Assembly (NCBI RefSeq): GCF_026914265.1
Contig: NC_069135.1
Span: 14,230,906 to 14,294,905 of the forward strand
Source of the DNA: Mya arenaria
Taxonomy: Eukaryota; Mollusca; Bivalvia; Myida; Myidae
DNA length: 64,000 bases
Direction of reading: 5' to 3'
Made by a program: the position numbers and the translations under genes. Shown here in pieces: positions 34,188 through 45,200 of this stretch; positions within the stretch are counted from its first letter, which is position 1, and each line of letters opens with the position of its first letter. The notes beneath the pieces were generated by a model. It worked only from the letters and a program-made list of their open reading frames with translations, did not search any database and was not told the DNA's origin.

Positions 34188-35550
34188 CACGATACTTTAG
34201 ACATGCATACCATGTCCAACCCTTACACGCAGGGAAGGGGGCCTCAATGTACCACACAGGGACATGTTTTACAATGAATACCTTCATCAAGACTTGAAGC
34301 TCATTTCCAGGCCTCAGACAGGGGTCATCATCTTCATATACCTAGACTCCGAGTAGTGGCCTTATTCAAGCCCAAGGACAGTTGTTATATCAACAGTTTT
34401 GTGTCAAATACATTGATTCTGATGACATAAGCCCTATTGGTTTTTACTTACACACACAGGGTAGGGCTTTTATGAGACAGAGGGCAGGTGCCACAATCTA
34501 GACTTCACAGCAATACTCCATGTTTCCTGCCTGGGGTCTACAGGCTGGCATTTACTGGAGTACAGTGACAAATGTGTTTTACTAGTTTGTTCCTAAACAC
34601 AAAATGACATAGTAACAATAGTGAAGAAATGAATAAAATGGCCTGTATTTGTCAAACAGTACTCATATAGACATGATGTCCCTAGATAGATTTGTATCGG
34701 ACATAGACAGGTTAAAAAATAAACTATTGCTTTTAAAGACACCAGTTAGATCAGTGAATAATTTACCATGCTGTGGAAGGTAGGTGTATGTAAATGCCAT
34801 CAGTTGCCCATATGAGGAAAGTTGATGAGGAATACTTCCATCATAAACAATGCTAGTTTAGTATAGTAAACTAGTATAAACACAAAGAAAGACTTCAAAG
34901 ACAACCTGTTAAAACCAAAACCAGTGAAATGTAGGCTTACGGCCATTCCATTCAAACAAACAACACAGCTGAGGAAGGAACTTGAGCCATCTCTCTTTAG
35001 AAACTTTTGAAATCGTTGAAGTCAAAAACAAACTGGAACCTCCAACTATAGTATTTCTTTGTTTTGCCTAATTGAAACTATAAAGCATTAACTGTTTTGC
35101 AATTATATTGTAGTATATGTATTTGGTATTGCTATCAGGGCACACAGAATGCAGTAATGGTTTTGAATGTTCAGAACTTTGTTAAGTTAACAACATTGTT
35201 AACAGCATCTTTGTTAAATTTCAAATTGTTACTTGATTGGAAGTTTTATAGTTACACTTGTAATTGTTGTATTTCTAACAAGATTTGAGGCAACTGCTTC
35301 AGCTGTACTTGTTTAATAGAAATATATGAGCAAATCAGCAAAGATTTCATGTTAAAAATTTAGTAACGTAACGATCTCATTTGTCAGTATGTTAACTTTA
35401 ACAAAGTTCTGAACAATCAGCCTATTGTATGTTCAAAGGGCAGAGTAATACTGAAATATCCAGTGTGTTTTTATTGTGTGCTGGTCTATTTAAGAGAGGC
35501 AAGGAGTATTGTTAAACATTCACATCTCTTGATTTCTTAAATTCTTGCAT
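34188..35550 (+). other. DENND6 3' UTR and downstream flank
   Basis: No coding frame follows the DENND6 stop. AATAAA hexamers at 34632-34637 and 34718-34723 are candidate polyadenylation signals, giving a 3' UTR of about 0.45-0.55 kb. The rest is AT-rich. Confidence 0.5.
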
Positions 35551-35551
35551 C

Positions 35552-38500
35552 AAATATTGTCATCATATCAGACATTCATTATTTATGGAAGTTATAATTG
35601 TTGATCATAAGCAGATTCATTTTAAAGTTTGAATTTTATTTAAAGTACAACCATGTGTGATAAAGCATAACAGACTGAATGCATGTATGCTTTTTATGGA
35701 TATAAATGGTTGTATTCGCATAATTGACTGAGTCATTTTCACATCACAATGTACTACTGTTGCTGATTTGTGCCTATTGCTACAGTGAAACAGTACTGCC
35801 AATAATCATGTTTTTATTCTCATCAAGTAGGATTCATTCTCTTTTTATTGCATGTTGAAATGTTTTATCATAATAATAAGTACAGGTGTATTAAATTTAA
35901 ATCAGTGATGTTTTAAAAGATGCTAAATGATGAGTTTGCACATGATTTTTTTCTGAACTGGGAGGAGTTGCTTAAGCAGTTTCCTATCAAGCATTATTGA
36001 CTGACTCCTATCTGGGAGTAGGATGTGAGGGGTCCCATCTCCTATAAAACAGTAAGCCTATGTTAATCTTTTTTTAGATTTAGGTGGTTGGTTTAATAAA
36101 GGTCCATCTCACCTAGAGCTGTGGGAAACTATTTTGCACTCTGCCTTTGCAACTCGCTCCCTGATTTTTACAGATTGGCTGGTCCTTTCGTCATCTGATG
36201 TTATGGCTTTAAACTCTATAAACATGGTCATGAAATGCATTTAATATTTTGTTTTAAAACTTGATTGGTTTCTAAGAGGAAATGTGTGAACTTTTTAATT
36301 TAACAGAAATGGGGTAACTTTTGTTCAACAAATAACTGCAACAAACGGATATTTATGAAACTCTACAAATATTGGCCAGGATGTTTATTTTTGTACTAGT
36401 GTCACTTATAGCCACTGTGATCACATACTCCAGTTAAGTCTGGGTAGGGTGTTGATTTCAAATGGAATGTGCCAAATATTATTTGACAATGACACTGCAT
36501 TACTAACTAGTATTACATTGAAACTGTGAACTCCTCATTCGAATCACTCATTGAATGCAGTTTCATTGGAGATAAAGAAAACTTGGAAGTATCCATTTTG
36601 CAATGTTAATGTTGTACTTTTATTGTTTTAAAACATATTTTAACTCATTTTTAAAGGTTTCACCTATATATTGGGTTCAATATTTAAACCGTCTCACATT
36701 CCTGTTGAAATCACTCACAGTTCTCATAACATTGATGTGTAAAATATGATTGGACCTAATAGAATTTGCGAGGTACTATGTATTGACTTATTATGCTATT
36801 TTATGACTAAAAATATTTTCGTTTGTCCCTTTTGGTGTTAACATTCCAGCTACGAAAACAGTATAATAATGATGACAGAAATCATTCAAGGACTTCTTTG
36901 CAAGAAATAACTTGTATCAAAGTTACGATTATTTCATGTGTTTTCATTATTACTAAAACAGTTCTGTTTCCTTTGTTTTAACTTGTATGATATATTTGTA
37001 TTGTAGTGACCATGTTTGAAGATTGTGCTATATTTTTAAACAAATATAAATGTTGACGTAATGATATTATTTTTTATTTGCCCTATTTGACAAAAAACGT
37101 GGATTGTTAATACGACTATTTACATGTATTACCAGTCCAAACATGCCCTTATTTGTTTTCTATGTTCTTCCCAGCTCTCTGACAGCAGTTGCTCTGACAG
37201 CAGTTGCTCTTCGAAGATATCAGCTCGTATATTTAGCGACAGGGCTCCTTGACAGATAGTGAAAAGCATCATGTCCTGAAGAAAGACTGGGCTCCTCCAC
37301 CACAGTTTGAGTTCCCAAAGACACAATGTGGTCAAATGAAACCGTCTCTTCAGAGGGATTGGATCTCAAAATTCCCAGGACATGTATATAGTATTTCCGA
37401 AGATGCTGTCTACTGCCACACTGTGTAGTGTTTTATTAGCTGCCAGTGTTGCAGAGTGTAGTGTCATGACAATTTCCTATTTTTTTGTCTAAATAATAAA
37501 ATTGCACCTCATTTTAATGTGATCTGTTAGTAAAGTTCGTTCAGTTCTTTGCATATAGTCCTTATCAGTGAAAACTTCGAACTTCTTACCATTGCAAATT
37601 TTATAGGTAAAATGTGAACTTGTATTAAAGATGGTATGAATATGATTAAGACCTTGTTCGTTGCTGTCTCTCAAGGATTCATGTATACTGATAAGTAAAG
37701 AAGTAGGAAATCTCACAACTATGAGGCCAAAAAAGTGTGCTGGAATGACTATCTGCTGGAGAATTCGTCCATTTTAAAAAAACATAATGTGCTACAAAGT
37801 AATCAAGTAGCACTGCAAAATACAGCATTTCATCCAAAAAAGTAAAAAAAAAACGGGAGGGGATACCACTCCCAAATCCACCCCTAGTCAGCCCCCCCCC
37901 CCTCCCAACACTGACTCGTCTGGACTCGGTCCTGAGTCAATATGAAGTGCTGTAACGTGTACTCGGACAAGAAACAAAATAGCCACTGGAACGGACTATA
38001 CTATTATGAAAGGCGATGGCACACCCATCAAGGATGTAGTAATGTTATGAATAAAGCACCACTAAAAACATCCATCAAAGGATACCAACAATGAAGTGAC
38101 AGCATACTAGTACCAATGAACACCGAGATGATGAACACACAATGGTCGAACACACCGCTTCCACAAGTAGGCTATTTTCATGAATAACTAGAGTGATAAA
38201 CTTAAGATAGGTACCGTAAAAGGAATGATGTAGGGACATAATGCATATAAAGTTTAAACAGAGGGACGGGAAGCAACAGATTACACCAAGAGGGACAGCT
38301 ACATGTACACATCCCGTTATGTTGAGGTAGGCCAAAACAACAGTAAGAGGAACTGAAAATCACAAGACTGAAAATGACAAGAATGGCATACCCCTCTTAG
38401 AGCCTATTTTTTCGGTGTCTGGCGGAGGGATACCATCTCAAGTAGCACGCCCATGCAGCCTCAATCAGAATGGGGCTTGTCAACGATTACTAGCCATCGC

Positions 38501-38652
38501 TGATTCAACGAACAACGCTGCCGGTAACGATCAGCGGTGCTATTTACTAGTATTAAGTTGTAGTTATTTCATTGATAATAGGGACCAACCCACGAACAGC
38601 ATTTAATGTTATCTGATTGATGGAGTTTGTGATCGAGGCATTAATAGAATAC
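35552..38652. repeat. Segmental duplication, copy A (upstream of the UspA gene)
   Basis: This segment matches 52856-55226 in the same orientation. Landmarks: AGTTATAATTGTTGATCATA (35589), ATGGATATAAATGGTTGTAT (35697), then 36617 onward nearly continuous: ATATGATTGGACCTAATAGA, CTGACAGCAGTTGCT, GCCAACAGTAAG-side flanks, GTCACGCCC-type GTAGCACGCCCATGCAGCCT and CAACCCACGAACAGCATTTA. Copy A keeps about 870 bp (35744-36615) that copy B lacks. Both copies hold short open frames, but no gene is recognised. Confidence 0.9.
37230..37470 (-). pseudogene. Open frame shared by the duplicated segments, copy A (frameshifted)
   Basis: The minus strand reads TLHSATLAANKTLHSV, then after a 1-base indel continues RKYYIHVLGILRSNPSEETV and SFDHIVSLGTQTVVEEPSLS to a stop. 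The copy in segment B (54165-53914) is one uninterrupted frame. Differences between the copies are moderate and the frame is kept, which hints that it was once coding. No family is recognised. Confidence 0.35.
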
Positions 38653-39063
38653 AGCATAAAGCTTTACTTAAATGGTGACCTGTAAGATCCCTAGACAGAT
38701 GTACGCATAACATTCGTTACTTCCTGTTTACCGAATACTAAAATAAATTTAGAATTTCAAAGTAAATTCCGTTCTAACGGATACGATATATTAACTATGA
38801 TTTATTACTTTCTGCCTACAGACATACCACCGGTACCGAAACATGGAACCGTCGTCCTCTTGATGAAAAACAATATATTGTTTTTGATATCATAAGTCTG
38901 TGTCGTGCATTTCGCCTTGATCATCAGGTTAAAAGGTACAGCTGTAAACATTATGATCAAAATTATTATGATCGAATTTATACGTAAAGGGTTTTTGGGA
39001 AATTTTCTTCCATGTGACAATGCACGGGAGGTGGAATTTGTTTTTTTTTTTATTTACGATACA

Positions 39064-39114
39064 TTCGGAACTCCTCGGCCATTTTATCGAAAAAAATGGC
39101 CGAGGAGTTCCGAA
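39064..39114. promoter_or_regulatory. Perfect 22-bp-arm hairpin upstream of the UspA gene
   Basis: TTCGGAACTCCTCGGCCATT(TT) at 39064-39085 is exactly mirrored at 39093-39114, with a 7-base spacer. The centre of each arm contains GGCCGAGGAG or its complement. It lies about 190 bp before the UspA start codon. Confidence 0.8.
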
Positions 39115-39132
39115 GGTTTACGATAGCGTGTC

Positions 39133-39181
39133 TAGACTGGTACCCTTATTCTCTTTTCTACAAACGTAGGGTACCAGTCTA
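39133..39181. promoter_or_regulatory. Second inverted repeat, 14-bp arms, upstream of the UspA gene
   Basis: TAGACTGGTACCCT (39133-39146) and AGGGTACCAGTCTA (39168-39181) are perfect inverted repeats around a 21-base spacer. They begin 19 bases after the first hairpin ends. Related words GGTACCAGTCTAA and GGTACCAGTCTG recur at 52201 and 52249, past the 3' end of the same gene. Confidence 0.75.
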
Positions 39182-39297
39182 AGCGTGTCGGGAGATTCTC
39201 CGTGAAGAGTATTTCACTTGACCCAGATTCGGCAGTGGCCTACGTTTTGTTTTGCTGTTGACACTATTTCCCGACTGACTGGATAACTGACAGCAAG

Positions 39298-42200
39298 ATG
39301 GCAGCCAAGAATGACGACAACAGGATTGTTCTGATAGCCATGGATGGCAGTGAATATTCGGATTATGCTTTTGATTGTAAATATTTTGATATTTATTGTA
39401 TGTTCGTAATATTTTCGGATACTTAATTCGGATAATCTCCTTATTTATTAATATAAATATTACACATAAATTTCTGCGAATAAGACATCTCATAATGTTA
39501 TGTAAGTGGTAGCGTTGATATGCCATAGTTGTAACTGACTTGAATGAACTGCCCATTGTGTAGCCACAATAATGCGCGTTTAGGGAACGTTTTTTACCAT
39601 TTGGATATTTATTGTGTTCCCTATAACGCCAACACAAAAATTATCAAAGACTTTGAAGCGGCTGTTTATATGGACTACCCATTGTGCTGTTCAAATACTT
39701 ACAACATAGTACCAGCTTAATTTTGAAATATTCTTTGGTTTCGGGAATAGAGTTAGACCTCTTAGCACCTCCTAGGAGTGGGAGTAGTAATAAGTTATTG
39801 GTCCCAGGCACCGCTCATAAACCAGGATAAATGTGGTCATTCTACCATAATCTACACATGTACAGTATTTGAAATTATGCAAATTGTTGAACATATATCA
39901 ATTGAGATGTAAAAGGGAGATTTAATATTCTAGCTGGGTAGGATATGTGGTCTCAGAATCCAGCAACAGGATGTAGTTATTCTTGAAAAGTGTACATGAT
40001 AATTTTTATTTTATATATTGTTATGAGAATATTTAAAAGACTATAGTTTAGCCAGTGTCAGAACCACCCTATTTTGATATGAAATAGATAATAGTCTGTC
40101 TCAGGCTCCAGTGATAGACCCATGGTAGCATTCGTCTGTCCCAGATGAACACAACTCTCAAATGAAATTACAATACACAATGCTGAATTTACTGGGGTAC
40201 AGGTTATGAAGTACCTTTCCTGTGATTATATTGTTCATTTTCCTACAATGTGAGTTCATGCACAGTGGGTTATTAGGCCCACTTCCCTTTTCCCCTAGGC
40301 AGGTGAAAAATCCCTTTAAAGTTATATATATTTTTTTTTTTATTTATATTTTGAATGAACGTTGACCTCTGAACAATTAGCATGTAGCAACAGTATAAGT
40401 GACGTTCATGATTGAGTTTATCAGTTTGTTGTATAAAAGATTTGATTTGTAAAAGTGTCTGACTTTAGAGAAAAACTGTTAACTGTAACAAGTAACTGCA
40501 TTGGGTTGAAACTGTGTTTGTTCTGTTTCAGGGTACTGGGACAATATCCACCGTGACTCGGACCATGTTGTCCTGCTGCATGTGCCAGAATACCACACCG
40601 TCGTTCAGTCACGTGAGTATATTACAGGCACACCAGCCCTGTGCCATTACTGTGTACTGTGATTCCTTCTAAAATGCTTATTTAAAGTGTTATGCCATAC
40701 CAGTTTAAGTTAATAGTAATAGAACATTAAAGTATGAACACAATTAGTTTGGTTGGTGACCACCAAGCCAGAGGAGTGAGTTTCCTCCATGTACAGGGTT
40801 CCTCCCACAGCAGAAGACCACATTTATGTTACATCAAAAGGAAATGGTGAGATAAATAAAATTAAACAAAAGTTATAGATAAAAGAAATATTCAGAACAT
40901 GACTTTTGTGGCTTCTATGAATATATCAAATCATGCACATTGAAATAAAAGAAAACATTAAAACTTTCTTTAGAAAGGGGGATTTTACATGAGTGTGCAA
41001 AGTAAAGAGCTCTTTACTGCATACAGCAGTTAAGAGCTCTTTACTTTGCACACTCTTGTTTTGTTTACAAATACCACAGTAGTCAGGCAATTGCTTCAGT
41101 TAATTAATCAGTAAAGTTGGACAGTTGGACATTGATGTGAGGCCAAAGGTCAATGGGCAATTAAAACCAAAGAAACATGTCAACATACATTTACTGTTGT
41201 TGAAATTAAATTGTGCCTATTACTGTATTTCTCATTTTTTTATTTCAATCTGAAAATGTTTTCACAGATAACCAGGATTTACATGTACAAGAACAAGTCA
41301 TGATTTGAAATTTCATCAGAAATGTACAGCCATAGTCTGTATATCATTGACAGAATGTCTTAGTAAATTGGCATAGAAAAATTCATACTCAGACCCTTAA
41401 ACACAAATTTAGCATAACTGAATATTGTGAATACTTCTTATTTAGCTGTGAAGTCATGTAAGTCAGATAGTGATACAACTCCAGTACCTGATCTCCAATC
41501 TTCTGTGTACAATGTCATGAAGATTGAGAACAGAATAGCATGCTCAGCAATTAATCGTTTTATGAATCCTTCTCTGCCTAGCTTCATCCACTCTCACTAC
41601 ACAGTTTCCAGTTGTATGCTTTAGAATTGTTGCACCTTTGTTTAATGTTTTGCTTGTAACAGCCTGTGAGCATCTTGTCTGTCTGTTTTGCAAGTGGTTG
41701 TTTATACAATATGTTTGATCATTAGATGTTTGCCCATTTGTACATGGCCTTTGTATCATTTGATTATGGTATTCCTGTTATAAAAGGAATTGAGAAATAA
41801 GACTAAAAGTCAGTTTTCATACTCCATGACCATATTATTTTGGACCAAGTCAACTGTTATATTGTACTGATAATGTGTGTGTAAGAGGACTGTAATCTGT
41901 GTGTGTGATGATGTATTTCCATGTGATGATGTTTTTCTATGTGATGATGTTGTCCGTAATTGAATGGTACAAAATACCAAAGGGAATGCTAAATGATGCA
42001 CATTGTTTACCCCAACCACAGACCAGGACAATGTTGGGATTCAATCTTTATTACATCTTGCCTTACCGTGCTGAATGTGTTCACCCCATAATTCTCACCC
42101 ATGTTTTAACGTTCCACAGGCCTGCTAACCCCTAGTCATGGTAAACCCTGCCATAATGTATATAAACGCACTTATTCATATGCACATTATTATGTACTAG

Positions 42201-45200
42201 TATACATGTACAGTGATTCATTTTGGAGTCTGCTTAAATGCATTTTTTAAACACACATATTTCAAAACCATTGGTGCTGAGAAAAGAAGATTGCAGTCCC
42301 AGAAATGGCAGTGCCAGGAATAGTTTTGTGCATAGATTAAAATGGTTCCTCAAGAAAAACAATGATCGAGTTTAGGACTCGGGGAAAGGCAGCAAAATGA
42401 ATCACTTCATCGATTTTATCATGATCTTGTTTCGTTTTTATTTCCATACTTTTTATATCAATTGTAACTTTAATATTTATATGCCAAAACAGAGGCTGAC
42501 AGAGTGACAGGTGTGTAACATTTGGCATTGGTTGTGTTTAATGGAAGAAAACAACTAACTGCTTAAAATGTATAGAGAGAAGCTGCTTCAGGGAGTGCTA
42601 GAATTATATAAAACAATAGCCAATGAAGATTTACCCAACCTTTTGTCATACCGGTTTGTCAGAGGAAAATCAAATTTTCTGAAAGCATTGACAAAACATC
42701 AATTTTTTAAGTTAAATATGAAAAACTGCAATCTAATTTTAAGCCAGCCTTCTTTTATCGCTGGTTTCCTAACATGTACTAAGAATGGCTTATTCCAATA
42801 CAAAAAAGGAAATAAAAAAGTTGTTGAACAGTCAATCTGTGAGAGTGCCAGAAATCTTGTTTAGTCAATAAATGATTTTATTAAGTTGATTATTTTCAAG
42901 GTAGAATAGACTATTGAGGCATTTGGAGCTCAACCCTAAGAAAGTTAGCTTTTATATGCATGGGGCCTTCTAAACAATTGCATTTTTCTGATCTGCGACC
43001 AACCTGCAGACATATTGTTTAAAATACCCCCCCCCCCCAAAAAAAAAAAAAAAAAAAAAAAACCCACAAACAAACAAACAACAACAACAACAAACTTTTG
43101 GGTAAAAAATATGTTTTAAAACATATAAGGTGAGGTGATCAGATGATTTTTCGAGTGTTGAGATATATGAAATATATAGTATTAACACAAGAAAACACCA
43201 GATTGCCTTTTTTCTTTTATGTACATTACACAAGGTTTGGGAATACCGACAGTTTCCATCTGGCACAGGAATCTGATATCAGAATAAAACAAAATCCTTA
43301 TTGAGAATGCAGAGAATGAAATGTTTGCTTAAGTTTTTCAGTACAATATTTCTTTCATGGTTGATTTTATGTTTCACACACATTTTTATGGCCCCGAAGG
43401 TGGGCATATTAAAATCGCACCGTCCGTCCGTCCGGCTCTGTAACTTTCCCTAGTATGGACAGATTTTAAAATAACTTGCCACATGTGTTCCACATACCAA
43501 GACGACGTGTGGCGTGCAAGACTCGCGTCCCTACCTCAAAGGTCAAGGTCACACTTAGTGTTTATTCACAATGGAGTGCTGCATATAAGAACATAGAGTA
43601 TAGGTTGTCGTGTCCGGGCTGTAACTTTCTCTTGTATGGACAGATTTTAAAATCACTTGCCACATGTGTACCATATACCAAGATGACGTGTCGCGTGCAA
43701 GACCCGTGTCCCTACCTCAAAGGTCAAGGTCACACTTAGTGTTCATTCACCACAGAGTGCTGCATATAAGCATAGAGTATAGGTTGTCGTGTCTGGACTG
43801 TAACTTTCCCTTGTATGGACAGATTTTATAATAACTTGCCACATGTGTACCACATACCAAGACGACGTGTCGCGTGCAAGACCCGTGTCCCTACCTCAAA
43901 GGTCAAGGTCACACTTAGTGTTTATTCACCATAGAGTGCTGCATATAAGCATAGAGTATAGGTTGTCGTGTCCGGGCTGTAACTTTCCCTTGTAACGACA
44001 GATTTTAAAATCACTTGCTACATGTGTTCCACATACGAAGACGACGTGTCGCGTGCAAGACCCATGTCCCTACCTCTAAGGTGAAAGATACACTAAGGGT
44101 TTATTCACATGGGAATTCTGAATATAAGGACATACCAGTGTAGGTTGTCAAGTATGGGTGGTATTTTTTATGTTTAGAGGAAATTTAAAATAACTTGCCA
44201 TATGTATTTGACACATAAAGGCAAGATCAACTTTTCATGTACTGACCTTGTTCGTAGGTCAATGTCACATTCGGGGGCATTCGTCACATACTGTGACAGC
44301 TCTTGTTTATCATAAACACTCTTATACATTAATTTGAATCATAGTTGAATCATTTGATGTGTCATGTATTTTGTAGACAGGCATCATGGTAAAGTTCATA
44401 AATTCAGTTACATAAGCTGGGCATGTTGTGGCAGAGGTTTATGCATGTGTTGTGTAGGGAAGCATTCAAGTATGCTCTTTACAAGTTTCATGTGCTTCTA
44501 TAGCTGACATTATATTGTAAATATTTAACTCAATATTTGGCAGGTTTTCTGCATGCTGATAGGGACTAATAGTCTCAGACAACTGGCCCCAGCAGGTGCT
44601 ACTGGTGTTTGCTGAAGACTTAATGGTTGTGCTGTATTGCTGTGCTTAACGGAGGGAGGGCCATTATTAAATCTTTTGAAAGCATATAGATGCATGTCTT
44701 TTGCTGATACTTCTGTTAAATTATATTGCTACCCTACAACATAAAACACATATATTTTACATATGTACCAATGGATGGAAGATGTTTTGATACAGTATTG
44801 AACATATTTCTATCTATTATTATACAGCATAGTTAAGTAATGAGTTTTTGCCTCACTGCAAAAACGTTGTAATATTTTCAGAGGCAAAATAGCAACTCAT
44901 GATAACCAGTTAGCCATTATCTGATTAAATCATTAAGGAAGCTTGTGGAGAAACCAACTGCCAAAGTTCCATTTAGTCATTAATTGGAATAATTAAGTGG
45001 CTTATTCAGGGGTTCCTTCATGCAATCTGGATAGAATAAAGATATTGAGTGCAAACACTAAATCTGTATGGTTTATTCTTGCTTTACTAAACAATTCAAT
45101 CAATACATGGGCTATGCCAAGCCGTTGCCGATTTTATGGTTGAGTAAAGCAAAAACAAGCATCTCATTGGGATCATATCTACATGATTATATTGCTTTAG

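Noticed and set aside
38415..38606. 63-codon frame recurring at 54981-55178
   Set aside because: Similarity is explained by the segmental duplication; the overlapping frame on the other strand is equally open, and no motif is recognised.
40991..41055. microRNA precursor
   Set aside because: Arms of 24 bp with a 17-base loop are shorter than a usual animal precursor stem, and the perfect, partly self-palindromic arms suit a fold-back element better.
42568..42864. 98-codon frame in UspA intron 2
   Set aside because: AT-driven composition, no recognised motif and no splice sites in the right phase; could not be supported beyond being open.
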